Below, in pieces: positions 8,501-17,416 of a DNA stretch of 55,376 bases. The notes under the pieces were generated by a model, which worked only from the letters and a program-made list of their open reading frames with translations, was not told the origin of the DNA and did not search any database. Position 1 is the first letter of the stretch, and each line of letters starts with the position of its first letter. The DNA is from Hyphomicrobiales bacterium. Its GTDB lineage: Bacteria; Pseudomonadota; Alphaproteobacteria; Rhizobiales; Aestuariivirgaceae. The stretch is taken from the NCBI GenBank assembly GCA_025359265.1, contig JANYHB010000029.1:1-55376 (forward strand). Reading direction: 5' to 3'. The translations under genes and the position numbers were made by a program.

Positions 8501-9094
8501 TTGAGCCTGCCCCCCCGCCCAATGCCGCCCAAGCGGCCTGCACCCGCGCCGCGCCGTTCACCCACTGAGGCGCCCACAAAAGAAGAAGCCCATAAAATTA
8601 ACGGCCGCATAGACTCGCGCGATGTGCGCTTGATCGATGCTGAAGGCAATAATGTTGGTGTGGTGCCCACGCGGCAGGCGTTGATTATGGCGGAGGAAGC
8701 CGGGCTTGATCTGGTTGAAATTTCACCTGATGCCAAGCCGCCGGTGGCCAAGATTTTAGACTATGGCAAGTTCAGGTTCCAAGAACAGAAACGTGTTGCC
8801 GAAGCCCGCAAAAAGCAACGTGTTGTTGAAATTAAAGAAATTAAACTGCGCCCCATGATTGATGATCATGATTATGATGTGAAGATGAAAGCCGCGAGAC
8901 GCTTCTTTGATGAAGGCGATAAGGTGAAGGTGACATTGCGCTTTCGTGGCCGCGAAATGGACCATCAAGAATTGGGCCACAAGCTTTTAAACAAGGTGAA
9001 AGCTGACACGGTTGAGATTGCCAAGGTGGAAATGGAACCGCGCTTTGAAGGCCGCCAGATTATTATGATTCTGGCGCCGAAGGCCACAAAGTAA
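8501..9094 (+). CDS. infC: Translation initiation factor IF-3
   Basis: IF-3 binds the 30S subunit, blocks premature 50S joining and proofreads start codons. Both domains are clear: N-terminal [20 protein letters not shown] with [22 protein letters not shown], and C-terminal [20 protein letters not shown] with [12 protein letters not shown]. The start is debatable: ATG 8522 lies 32 bases past the only good ribosome site (AGGAG 8485-8489), while TTG 8501 lies 11 bases past it, so I take TTG (197 residues). Non-ATG starts are a known feature of infC autoregulation. rpmI and rplT, which often follow, are absent here. The leader 8347-8500 shows no clear terminator or riboswitch. Confidence 0.92.
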   Translation: MSLPPRPMPPKRPAPAPRRSPTEAPTKEEAHKINGRIDSRDVRLIDAEGNNVGVVPTRQALIMAEEAGLDLVEISPDAKPPVAKILDYGKFRFQEQKRVAEARKKQRVVEIKEIKLRPMIDDHDYDVKMKAARRFFDEGDKVKVTLRFRGREMDHQELGHKLLNKVKADTVEIAKVEMEPRFEGRQIIMILAPKATK

Positions 9095-9237
9095 TACCAA
9101 CGGCCAGCACTCTTTAACTAACCTCATGCTCAGGCGCCTACCAAGGGCGGACCTCTCAACATGTGACCCCTTTCGCGTCGCAGCGAACCGGTGGCGGCAT
9201 TGCGGCCCGCAAAGCACCTCAGCGTGGGGAAATAAAG

Positions 9238-9873
9238 CTACTGGCTGGCCCACATGATGCGTGCGATCCAGTCTACTTCCTTCATGTCCAAGGTTTTGGT
9301 TTCATGGGCCGTGTTGAAGGAGGCCAACTCCAAGGTGCGGGCGGTTTGGCGCTGCATGATCTTGGCCATCACCTGGCCATCTGCCGTGCGAACCACCACA
9401 CGGTCTCCCTTGCGGATTGTAGCGGCGGGCGAGATCACGATGATATCTCCCTCGCGGTAAACCGGCATCATTGAATCACCGGTGATTTCCAGCGCGTAAG
9501 CTGCCGAATCCGTTACCCCCGGCACATCAATCTCTTCCCAGCCACTGCCATGGGGGAAACCTGAGTCATCAAAGAAACCACCCTTGCCCGCTTTGGCAAA
9601 ACCCAGAAGTGGGATCTGCTTGAGGCGCGGTGCAGCACCTTTGCGGCCCGCCAGCAAGTCCATGAATTCTTCAACGCCGGCGCCTGATGCATTAAGCACG
9701 CGCGAGATCGATTCCATGGTGGGCCAACGTGGGCGGCCTTCTGGGCCGTTGCGCTTTGAAGGGTTAAAAGAAGTTGGATCAAGACCCGCTTTTTTGGCGA
9801 GGCCGGAAGCGGAAAAACCATAGCGATCTGCTATCGTGTCGATTGCGCCCCACACCTGCTTATGTGTAAACAT
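9238..9873 (-). CDS. XRE-type regulator with S24 (LexA-like) peptidase domain
   Basis: A 211-residue regulator. The N-terminal 70 residues form a helix-turn-helix (GFSASGLAKKAGLDPTSFN with KRNGPEGRPRWP). The C-terminal half is an S24 peptidase: the serine is in GDSMMPVYREGD and the catalytic lysine in IRKGDRVVV. Such proteins repress by DNA binding and can inactivate themselves by self-cleavage when stimulated, as LexA and phage CI do, but many chromosomal alphaproteobacterial members have unknown targets. Start ATG 9873 fits GAGG 9 bases upstream; an ATG 15 bases earlier is possible. Not LexA itself, judging by the different DNA-binding domain. Downstream 9095-9237 holds nothing recognisable. 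Confidence 0.88.
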   Translation of the reverse strand: MFTHKQVWGAIDTIADRYGFSASGLAKKAGLDPTSFNPSKRNGPEGRPRWPTMESISRVLNASGAGVEEFMDLLAGRKGAAPRLKQIPLLGFAKAGKGGFFDDSGFPHGSGWEEIDVPGVTDSAAYALEITGDSMMPVYREGDIIVISPAATIRKGDRVVVRTADGQVMAKIMQRQTARTLELASFNTAHETKTLDMKEVDWIARIMWASQ

Positions 9874-9987
9874 CGGAAATAGCCTCATATTTAGCAAAAT
9901 TGACTTGATATAGGAAGGTTTACCTTGAAAATTCGATAGTTGCAAGAGTGATTCTTGAATTAGCCCCGTTTTCCACATGGAGTTGCA

Positions 9988-10332
9988 GTGCAGAATATTT
10001 TCAAAATCTTGGATTTGGCGCTTTTTGAACAAGCGCAAGCCTTGGGGCGATTTGCTGGGGCAGGCATAGATTTGAAAGATGGCTACATTCATTTTTCAAC
10101 GGCTGCACAAGTGCAAGAAACAGCGCGACTGCATTTCCCCGGCGTTGAAAGTCTGATGCTGTTAGCTGTGCCACACGAAAAGCTTGACAGTGAACTAAAA
10201 TGGGAAACTTCGCGCGGTGGGCAATTATTTCCGCATCTCTATGGCATACTGAAGATGAGTGAGGTTCAGTGGGCCAAGCGATTGCCGTGGAATGGTGTGG
10301 CCCATGATTTTCCGCCGGAGACCTTTTTATGA
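9988..10332 (+). CDS. DUF952 domain protein
   Basis: A 114-residue protein of the DUF952 family, a small soluble fold structurally related to ADP-ribosyltransferase-like proteins and of unknown function. Typical marks are IFKILDLALFEQA at the start and DLKDGYIHFSTAAQVQETA, then LKWETSRGGQLFPHLYG. The GTG start at 9988 is supported by GGAG five bases upstream. The stop overlaps the pyrD start (ATGA), so the two are translationally coupled, an arrangement frequent in Hyphomicrobiales. Confidence 0.9.
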   Translation: MQNIFKILDLALFEQAQALGRFAGAGIDLKDGYIHFSTAAQVQETARLHFPGVESLMLLAVPHEKLDSELKWETSRGGQLFPHLYGILKMSEVQWAKRLPWNGVAHDFPPETFL

Positions 10333-11315
10333 GTTTGGCTTTTGCTTTAGCCAAGCCGTTGCTTCATGCACTTGATGCGGAGCAGGCGCATCACCTTACG
10401 CTACAAGCGTTGAAGTTTGGGCCGAGGCTCGGCAAGGGGCCGATAACTTCACCTTTGTTGAAACGCCGCGTGTTTGGATTGGATTTCCCAAATCCCGTGG
10501 GTTTAGCAGCGGGCTTTGATAAGAATGCTGAAGTTCCTGATGCGATGTTGGGGCAAGGGTTTGGTTTTGTGGAAATTGGTACCGTAACGCCGCTGCCGCA
10601 AGCTGGCAATGCGCGGCCACGGTTGTTTCGTTTGAGCGAAGATGGCGGCGTGATAAACCACATGGGATTTAACAACAATGGCCATGCTGCCGCGTTGCAG
10701 CGCCTTATCGCACGGCGCGCGCGCAAGGGAATCGTGGGTGTGAACATTGGGGCCAATAAAGACTCCACTGATCGTGTTGCCGATTATGTGAAAGGCATTG
10801 AAGTGTTTCAAGATGTGGCAAGTTACATCACCATCAATATCTCCTCGCCCAATACGCCGGGTCTGCGCAATCTGCAAGGCAGGGATGAGTTGCAGGGCTT
10901 GCTGGCCCGCGTAAATGCGGCGCGCAAAACCAAGACGCCCATGCTTTTAAAAATTTCACCTGATCTTGCTGATGAGGATCTGCGTGATGTGGCTGATGTT
11001 TGCGCCGACGCGGTCGATGGCGTGATCATTTCCAACACCACGCTTGCACGTGGGCGGCTGTCGTCGGCAAACGCCAATGAAGCAGGTGGACTATCGGGCA
11101 AGCCACTGCTGGGGCGTTCCACGCAATGCCTCAAAACATTTCATCAAATATGTGGCGGCAAAATTCCGTTGATAGGCGTGGGCGGCGTTTACAATGCAGC
11201 GTCAGCCCAAGCCAAATTGGATGCAGGAGCAAGCTTGGTGCAGATTTATTCGGCATTGATTTATCAAGGACCAGCATTGGTGCACGAAATTTGCGGCGGC
11301 CTAGAAGGGGCTTGA
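10329..11315 (+). CDS. pyrD: Dihydroorotate dehydrogenase (quinone), class 2
   Basis: The flavoenzyme oxidises dihydroorotate to orotate and passes electrons to membrane quinone, the fourth step of pyrimidine synthesis. The 328-residue protein has the class 2 membrane-associating N-terminal helix (residues 1-35), NPVGLAAGFDKNAEVPDAML, VEIGTVTPLPQAGNARPRLFRL, the catalytic serine region NISSPNTPGLRNLQ, and the FMN phosphate-binding end IGVGGVYNAASAQAKLDAGASLVQ. Start and operon position are fixed by the 4-base overlap with the DUF952 gene. pyrF lies about 21 kb downstream on the same strand. Confidence 0.96.
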   Translation: MSLAFALAKPLLHALDAEQAHHLTLQALKFGPRLGKGPITSPLLKRRVFGLDFPNPVGLAAGFDKNAEVPDAMLGQGFGFVEIGTVTPLPQAGNARPRLFRLSEDGGVINHMGFNNNGHAAALQRLIARRARKGIVGVNIGANKDSTDRVADYVKGIEVFQDVASYITINISSPNTPGLRNLQGRDELQGLLARVNAARKTKTPMLLKISPDLADEDLRDVADVCADAVDGVIISNTTLARGRLSSANANEAGGLSGKPLLGRSTQCLKTFHQICGGKIPLIGVGGVYNAASAQAKLDAGASLVQIYSALIYQGPALVHEICGGLEGA

Positions 11316-12152
11316 CGGCAGGTACGTGGCGAAGGCTTTTGCTGAGGCGCCTTTTTCTTGAAGCCGATCAAGGGCTGCATCCAGCGCTTCGCGCAAGGCA
11401 TCATCACCACGGCGCGTCAACATCACCAAACCATGCGTGATGGTTGCCTTGTCAACGAAGGCTCCGCCAAATGGTGCACAGCAGCTGCGTGAATTTTGGC
11501 TCTTTAACCAGAACGCGCCGCGCAAACTATCGGCAAAGGCCAAATCAAGGCCGCCGGTGCGCAAGGCTTCGAACATGCCTTCTTCAGTGGTGAATGGCAC
11601 CAGTGTTGAACGGTCAAAATTCCTTTTGAGAAATGCATCTTGAGCAGTTCCTTTGACAGAACCCAACCTGCGGCCTGCCAAGCTTTTGGTATCCACCCCG
11701 CCAAAATTAGAACCGCCGCGCACGAAAAACTGCGCGTAAGAAAAATAATACGGTCGGGTGGAGCCAAACTGCGGCGAGGCAGGCGGCCCGCCAATCACCA
11801 CGTCGCCGTGCTTTTCTTGCAGGGCATTTAACAAATTAGCATAGGGCATGGTTTGCAGCTGACACTGGAGCATCAATTCGGCGCAGGCCGCAGCGGCAAT
11901 TTGCACAGATAGGCCCGCCGATTTGCCATCAGCCGATTTGAAACTGAAGGGCGCAAAATCTTCATCAACAAGCAGCGTGATCATCGTTGGCAATTTGGCG
12001 ACCGGGGCCAATGCAGCTTTATCAATATGCCGGAATAGTGGAAATTGCTGGGCTTCGCTGGCAACGGCGACGGAGCAACAATTTACAACTAAAGCGAGAG
12101 AGATCACTATCAAATACATCTTGCGCGCTATTGCGATTATTCGTGGCATCAC
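11301..12152 (-). CDS. Periplasmic substrate-binding protein (SBP family 3)
   Basis: A 283-residue exported protein with an N-terminal signal or anchor (MYLIVISLALVVNCCSVAVA within residues 12-31). The rest is a family 3 solute-binding fold: ITLLVDEDFAPFSF, GLSVQIAAAACAELML, DVVIGGPPASPQFGSTRPYYFSYAQFFVR and LAGRRLGSVKGTAQDAFL. These usually bind amino acids or related ligands, but no permease or ATPase is nearby, so it may be an orphan or a signalling receptor. The gene ends inside the last 15 bases of pyrD (convergent) and is divergent from the glycosyltransferase 50 bases away, implying a shared promoter region. Confidence 0.85.
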   Translation of the reverse strand: MMPRIIAIARKMYLIVISLALVVNCCSVAVASEAQQFPLFRHIDKAALAPVAKLPTMITLLVDEDFAPFSFKSADGKSAGLSVQIAAAACAELMLQCQLQTMPYANLLNALQEKHGDVVIGGPPASPQFGSTRPYYFSYAQFFVRGGSNFGGVDTKSLAGRRLGSVKGTAQDAFLKRNFDRSTLVPFTTEEGMFEALRTGGLDLAFADSLRGAFWLKSQNSRSCCAPFGGAFVDKATITHGLVMLTRRGDDALREALDAALDRLQEKGASAKAFATYLPSSPF

Positions 12153-12202
12153 GTTGTCTTTCCCTCAGGGGCGCGGGCGGTTACGGGCGCAGTGTAGTCT
12201 GT

Positions 12203-13921
12203 ATGGGTGTAGATCACAAAGGGCTTGCGGCGATCAAGCCCAATCGCGATGCGCTGGCATATGAGCCAGAAGGCGAAACTCTGCCGGAAGTTCCGATATC
12301 GGTTCTGCAGCGGGCTTTTGAGCGTCTCAATCAAAAAGAACGTGATGTGGCGTTAAGCCAGCGTTTGGTGCCGGTGGCCTGGTTGCCGCACATAACACTC
12401 TATGCTGACGGCAACGATCAGCCAGAACCAGAACAATTTCCTTTGCGCTATAATGTAATTGCTCGCATTGCGCCTGGAACTTTTGTGGCCGCCGTGCAAA
12501 AATGGTGGGGCCCTCAGCTTACCAAACGTGCCTGTAGCGACTTAAAACAGCGCCTTCCCGATTTTTCTTCGCATCGCAGGTTTTCAACCGGCCAACAGTT
12601 TTTGCTGATGGGTTTGATTTTGCTGGTGGCAATGTTTTGGCCTCTGATTTCAATCTCCGGGTTTATGAACGTGGGTGGCCTGATCTTGACAGGGCTATTT
12701 GCCAGCATGATTTGGCTGCGGCTTTTAGCGATGAGCGAAAAGGCCTCGGCCCATAGCGCAGAGCCTGAAATGGATGATGAGGCCTTGCCAGTTTATTCAA
12801 TTCTGGTGCCCCTGTTTCGCGAAACAGCGGTGTTGCCGCAGCTGATTGGCGCTTTGCAACGGCTCAATTATCCGGCTGAGAAACTGGATATTAAATTGAT
12901 CCTTGAACAAACTGATACTGTTATGCGGCGCAAAATCGCTTCCCTTCATCTGCCTGCAACGATGGAAGTGATTGTGGTTCCGGCTTCCTTCCCCCAAACC
13001 AAGCCGAAGGCGTTGAATTATGCGTTGCCATTTGCACGCGGCCAATTATTGACTATTTATGATGCTGAAGATATTCCTGAGCCGATGCAACTGCGCATGG
13101 CCGCTAAGGCCTTTGCCAGGCTACCGCCCAGGGTTGCCTGTTTGCAAGCTGAGTTGACGTTTTACAATCCCAATGAAAATTGGCTGACGCGGCAATTCAC
13201 ATTAGAATATGCCACTTTGTTCAGGCTGGTTATGCCGGCGCTGGCCAAGAACCATCTGCCCCTGCCCTTGGGCGGAACTTCCAATCATTTTCGGGTTGAT
13301 GTGCTGCGAAAAGTTGGTGGCTGGGATCCCTATAATGTGACAGAAGACGCCGATCTCGGAATTCGTTTGGCGCGTTTTGGTTTTTACACCCAGAGTTTTG
13401 ATTCTTGTACCTATGAAGAAGCCAATACCGAGCTTCGAAACTGGCTGAACCAACGGGCACGATGGATGAAGGGGTTTTTGCAAAGCTGGCTCGTGCATAT
13501 GCGCAATCCATTGGTCTTATTCCAACAAGTGGGCCCCGCTGGGTTTTTCGTCGTGCAGGCCATGCTGATTGGCGTGGTACTGTCTGCTACTTTCTATCCG
13601 CTCTTCGCGGCGCTTACGACACTCTTTCTGTGGAAGGCTTTTCTCAGCCTGCCAGAGCCAGGTTTGCTGGACGTTATGGTGGAAGGCATCTACTTGGGAT
13701 TTTTTGTTGTTGGTTCTGGAATCATGATGTTATCAGGCATGATCGCCATGAAACGCAAGCGCTACCATGGCTGGTGGGGCACACTTTTGACGATGCCGAT
13801 CTATTGGTTATTGGCCAGCGTGGCGGGGTGGATGGCGCTTTGGCAATTCATCCATGCGCCATTTCATTGGAACAAAACCCGCCACGGCCTTTCACGGTTT
13901 CAAGCGAAGCAAAGGCCTTAA
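12203..13921 (+). CDS. Membrane GT2 glycosyltransferase with N-terminal accessory domain
   Basis: A 572-residue polytopic enzyme. Residues 1-125 form a soluble region (EVPISVLQRAFERLNQKERD onward) without a firm family assignment. Two membrane segments follow (about 130-175), then a GT2 catalytic domain with YSILVPLFRETAVLPQL, YDAEDIPEP (metal-binding DxD region), TEDADLGIRLARFG and the QRARWMKG motif typical of processive beta-glycan synthases, and about four C-terminal membrane helices. It resembles XagB/cellulose-synthase-like enzymes. The substrate is unknown. I use ATG 12203, since an upstream extension would overlap the divergent gene. Its stop overlaps the tadC stop by 4 bases (convergent). 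Confidence 0.85.
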   Translation: MGVDHKGLAAIKPNRDALAYEPEGETLPEVPISVLQRAFERLNQKERDVALSQRLVPVAWLPHITLYADGNDQPEPEQFPLRYNVIARIAPGTFVAAVQKWWGPQLTKRACSDLKQRLPDFSSHRRFSTGQQFLLMGLILLVAMFWPLISISGFMNVGGLILTGLFASMIWLRLLAMSEKASAHSAEPEMDDEALPVYSILVPLFRETAVLPQLIGALQRLNYPAEKLDIKLILEQTDTVMRRKIASLHLPATMEVIVVPASFPQTKPKALNYALPFARGQLLTIYDAEDIPEPMQLRMAAKAFARLPPRVACLQAELTFYNPNENWLTRQFTLEYATLFRLVMPALAKNHLPLPLGGTSNHFRVDVLRKVGGWDPYNVTEDADLGIRLARFGFYTQSFDSCTYEEANTELRNWLNQRARWMKGFLQSWLVHMRNPLVLFQQVGPAGFFVVQAMLIGVVLSATFYPLFAALTTLFLWKAFLSLPEPGLLDVMVEGIYLGFFVVGSGIMMLSGMIAMKRKRYHGWWGTLLTMPIYWLLASVAGWMALWQFIHAPFHWNKTRHGLSRFQAKQRP

Positions 13922-14898
13922 CCCGCGCGCGCTGCCAGCACGGTGATAACAGCTGGGCCCAAGATCACCACAAAAATGACGGGAAGGAAGAAGAGGATCA
14001 TCGGTACGGTGAGCTTTGGCGGCAGAGCTGCGGCCTTGCGTTCTGCTTCAGACATGCGGTCTTTGCGGTTTTCTTCAGCGAGAACGCGCATGGCAGTGCC
14101 CAAGGGGGTGCCGTAACGTTCGGCCTGAATCATGGCGGTGACCACGGATTTAACGGTTTCAAGACCGGTGCGCTTGGCCAGGTTTTCCAGTGCCTTGCGA
14201 CGCTCTGGCAAGTAAGCCAATTCAGCCACAGTGAGCTGCATTTCTTCGGCCAGAGGCACAGACTGTGAACCGATTTCCTTCGATACGCGTTGCATTGCAG
14301 GCTCTAACGCCATGCCTGACTCAATACAGATCAGCAGCAAATCAAGCGCATCAGACCACGCCCGTTTGATCGATTTCTGGCGTTTGGTGATATAGTTTTT
14401 GACAATGATGACGGGCAGATAGTAACCGATGACGATGGCACCGAAGGCCGCGCCCATGCGCATGCCCATAGACGAAAACCGTTCGGCAAAAGTGGTGGAC
14501 ACTTCAAAGAATGTTACCCCGGCCAGCACCAAAGGCAAAAGCACACTGGCCGCCATGAACATGGTGAGGTTGCGTTCACTGCGAAGGCCGGCCGCACGCA
14601 GTTTTTCACGTGTGGCTTCCACATCAAATATATTACGAAGTCTGAGGCGCTGTACAATTTGGGCATAAAGGCCCGTCGACTGCTTTTCGCGCAAGCGGCT
14701 GACAGAGCCCAATTCCAAAGCCGCTTTTTGAGCCGCTTTCAATTTGTCGCGCTCAGTGGAAACAGATTTCATGCGATCCGACAGCTTGTCGGTTTCCATC
14801 ATGGGTGCGGCCACCGTAATCACCGCCGCAAAGGCTGCCAACGCGGCCAGCACGGTGATGATGGTTTCAACTTGAAATAAGGTTTGCAACATTTGCAT
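13918..14898 (-). CDS. tadC: Tad pilus inner-membrane platform protein TadC
   Basis: A 326-residue type II secretion F-domain protein of the Tad (Flp) pilus. It pairs with TadB as the inner-membrane platform. Features: an N-terminal membrane helix (TIITVLAALAAFAAVITVAA), two central helices (about 120-175), the F domain with LDLLLICIESGMALEPAMQRVSKEIG and AERYGTPLGTAMRVLAEE, and a C-terminal helix (ILFFLPVIFVVILGPAVI). It is the last gene of the leftward cpa/tad operon; the usual tadD does not follow, and a convergent glycosyltransferase gene is there instead. Confidence 0.93.
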   Translation of the reverse strand: MQMLQTLFQVETIITVLAALAAFAAVITVAAPMMETDKLSDRMKSVSTERDKLKAAQKAALELGSVSRLREKQSTGLYAQIVQRLRLRNIFDVEATREKLRAAGLRSERNLTMFMAASVLLPLVLAGVTFFEVSTTFAERFSSMGMRMGAAFGAIVIGYYLPVIIVKNYITKRQKSIKRAWSDALDLLLICIESGMALEPAMQRVSKEIGSQSVPLAEEMQLTVAELAYLPERRKALENLAKRTGLETVKSVVTAMIQAERYGTPLGTAMRVLAEENRKDRMSEAERKAAALPPKLTVPMILFFLPVIFVVILGPAVITVLAARAG

Positions 14899-14915
14899 GA
14901 TGTTTATGCTCAGCC

Positions 14916-15920
14916 CTAAATTTCAAACGCGATCATCTTACGCATGACCAAAATGCCTGTTGTCATCCACGCGCCAGAACAGGTGAGCAGAATGTGCCCC
15001 ATGTTGGTGTGCAACAGGGGCGACAAGTAATCGGGATTTAGAAAATACATGATGCCTACAATACAAAAAGGCAAGGAGCCAATGATGGCCGCCGAAGACT
15101 TGGCTTCTTGCGAAACGGCTTGAACCTTGGCCTTCATCTTCTTGCGGTCACGCAGCACGCGCGACAAGTTGCCCAAGGCTTCAGACAAGTTGCCGCCGGT
15201 TTTGGTTTGTATGGTCATCACGATGGCCAGGAAATTCACTTCCGCCAACGGCACACGTTCCACCATGCGTTCAATGCCTTGATCGATGGGAATGCCAACG
15301 CGCTGGCCCTCCACCACTTCCAGAAATTCAGGGCCTACCGGTGGACCCTGCTCAGTTGAAATGATCTTCATGGCCTCCGTTACAGGCAAACCGGATTTGA
15401 GGCCGCGCACAAGAACATCTATGGCGTCAGCAAAATCTGTCAAAAATTTATTTTGGCGGCGTTTGACGAGATAGTTTAAAATCCAGCGCGGCAGGCCCAG
15501 TGTGCCCGCAAAGGCGACGAGGCCAACGACAATAAGCGGCGCACCAAACATCATCGCGGCAGCCGTCAAAACGACGCCCAGAACCAGCGATGCAAGATAG
15601 AACGTGCGTGTGGTGAAATCCAGACCAGCCTGTTGAATGCGGACGCGCACCGACTTGTTTTTTTTCTTCTTTTCCTTTTCATTGATTTGATTCAATGATT
15701 CCTGGATTTGCTTGCGGCGCGAATCTTTTGGATCTTCCATCATGCGCGAACGCAGCGAAGACCCTTCTCTTCTGGGGCCAGTTCCGGCAACGGCTTTGAT
15801 GCGGCTGGCACTGGCAGAGCCTGCGAGCATGGGATAGATAATCGCAAAGATAACGCCGCCCACGGCAAGCGCCACCATCACCATTAAGGCTGTGCTGGTT
15901 AGGTCATCGCCAAAGAACAT
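14916..15920 (-). CDS. tadB: Tad pilus inner-membrane platform protein TadB
   Basis: A 334-residue F-domain membrane protein that forms the assembly platform with TadC and is acted on by the CpaF ATPase. It has an N-terminal helix, a charged linker with KEKKKKNKSVR (residues about 85-95), paired helices (ASLVLGVVLTAAAMMFGAPL), the F domain DAIDVLVRGLKSGLPVTEAMKI with TKTGGNLSEALGNLSRVLRDR, and a C-terminal hydrophobic hairpin. It lies 17 bases from cpaF and from tadC, consistent with one transcript. Confidence 0.93.
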   Translation of the reverse strand: MFFGDDLTSTALMVMVALAVGGVIFAIIYPMLAGSASASRIKAVAGTGPRREGSSLRSRMMEDPKDSRRKQIQESLNQINEKEKKKKNKSVRVRIQQAGLDFTTRTFYLASLVLGVVLTAAAMMFGAPLIVVGLVAFAGTLGLPRWILNYLVKRRQNKFLTDFADAIDVLVRGLKSGLPVTEAMKIISTEQGPPVGPEFLEVVEGQRVGIPIDQGIERMVERVPLAEVNFLAIVMTIQTKTGGNLSEALGNLSRVLRDRKKMKAKVQAVSQEAKSSAAIIGSLPFCIVGIMYFLNPDYLSPLLHTNMGHILLTCSGAWMTTGILVMRKMIAFEI

Positions 15921-15937
15921 CGTTTACCTCATGGCCC

Positions 15938-17413
15938 TTAGGCGTTGCCTGCTTCGCGTTGTTCAGCTTTTTCCATGGCGTCGGCGAGGCGGCGTTCTTC
16001 ATTATAATAGCGGGCACGATCCCAAAAGTGCGGACGGGCGATACCCGTTGAGCGGTGCGCACCAATGATTTTGCCTGCGGCGTCCTCGCCCACGATTTCA
16101 TAAACAAACAGATCCTGGGTGATTATCACATCGCCTTCCATGCCCACCACCTCAGTCACATGGGTGATTTTACGCGAACCATCGCGAAGGCGCGTGGCTT
16201 GCACGATCACGTCAATCGAACCCACAATCATTTCTTTGATGGTTTTTGATGGCAGGGAGAAACCGCCCATCGTGATCATGGATTCCAGGCGCGAGATGGC
16301 TTCGCGCGGACTGTTGGCGTGGAGGGTGCCCATCGAACCGTCATGGCCTGTATTCATGGCTTGCAACAAATCGAAAGCTTCAGGCCCGCGCACTTCGCCC
16401 ACGATGATGCGTTCTGGGCGCATGCGCAGGCAGTTTTTTACGAGGTCGCGCATGGTGATTGCGCCTTCGCCTTCCAGATTAGGAGGGCGGGTTTCAAGGC
16501 GCACAACATGTGGCTGTTGAAGTTGAAGTTCGGCAGCATCTTCACAAGTGATGATGCGCTCATCATGATCGACACAACCGGTGAGGCAATTCAGCAAAGT
16601 GGTTTTGCCCGAGCCAGTGCCGCCCGAGATCAACACGTTGCAGCGGACACGACCAATAATTTCCAAAATGGTGGCGCCTTCCGGCGTGATGGATTTGTAT
16701 TTGGTCAAATCCGCCAGCTTCAAGCGATCTTTCTTGAATTTACGAATCGTCAGTGCGCAACCATCAATGGCGAGTGGCGGCGCAATCACGTTGACACGTG
16801 AGCCATCGGGCAAACGCGCATCGCAGATCGGGCTTGCTTCATCCACGCGGCGGCCGACTTGGGAAACGATGCGTTGGCAGATGTTGAGAAGCTGGGCGTT
16901 GTCGCGGAAGCGCACCCCGGTTTTCTGCATCTTGCCGTTTACTTCGATGAATACCGTACTGGCCCCGTTCACCATGATGTCGGCGATATCGTCACGCGCC
17001 AGCAGTGGCTCTAAGGGACCATAGCCCAAAACGTCGTTACAGATATCCTCGAGCAGTTCTTCCTGCTCGGCAATCGACATAACCACGTCCTTAAGGGAGA
17101 TGATTTCGTTAACGATATCACGAATTTCATCACGGGCCGCTTCACGGTCCAACTGGCCAAGCTGGGTGAGATCGATGGCATCAATGAGCGCATTGAATAT
17201 GGTGCTTTTGATGTCGTAGTAAGACTCAGGCTTTTGGCGCATTTCTGCGGTTGGTTTTGGTTCGGCAGCGTGTTGAGTGGCAGCTTTTGCACCGATTTTC
17301 AAATCCGGAATCGTGGCCCCCGCCACAGGCGCATGATGGGCCGGTGTTGCATTGGGTGGTTTTGGCGGAACAATCGACGGCGATAAGCCCTGATCAGATT
17401 TTTTGCCGAACAT
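15938..17413 (-). CDS. cpaF: Tad pilus secretion ATPase CpaF/TadA
   Basis: The 491-residue hexameric ATPase powers Tad pilus assembly and probably retraction. After a variable proline-rich N-terminus (residues 1-60), the N-terminal domain holds LGYGPLEPLLARDDIADIMV, and the RecA-like domain holds Walker A ISGGTGSGKTTLLNCL, the Asp box ITCEDAAELQLQQPHVVRLE, Walker B MRPERIIVGEVRGPEAFDLL and the His box GSMGTLHANSPREAISRLE. Length fits the Hyphomicrobiales form. It is 3 bases from cpaE. Function is certain at family level. Confidence 0.96.
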   Translation of the reverse strand: MFGKKSDQGLSPSIVPPKPPNATPAHHAPVAGATIPDLKIGAKAATQHAAEPKPTAEMRQKPESYYDIKSTIFNALIDAIDLTQLGQLDREAARDEIRDIVNEIISLKDVVMSIAEQEELLEDICNDVLGYGPLEPLLARDDIADIMVNGASTVFIEVNGKMQKTGVRFRDNAQLLNICQRIVSQVGRRVDEASPICDARLPDGSRVNVIAPPLAIDGCALTIRKFKKDRLKLADLTKYKSITPEGATILEIIGRVRCNVLISGGTGSGKTTLLNCLTGCVDHDERIITCEDAAELQLQQPHVVRLETRPPNLEGEGAITMRDLVKNCLRMRPERIIVGEVRGPEAFDLLQAMNTGHDGSMGTLHANSPREAISRLESMITMGGFSLPSKTIKEMIVGSIDVIVQATRLRDGSRKITHVTEVVGMEGDVIITQDLFVYEIVGEDAAGKIIGAHRSTGIARPHFWDRARYYNEERRLADAMEKAEQREAGNA

Positions 17414-17416
17414 TTT

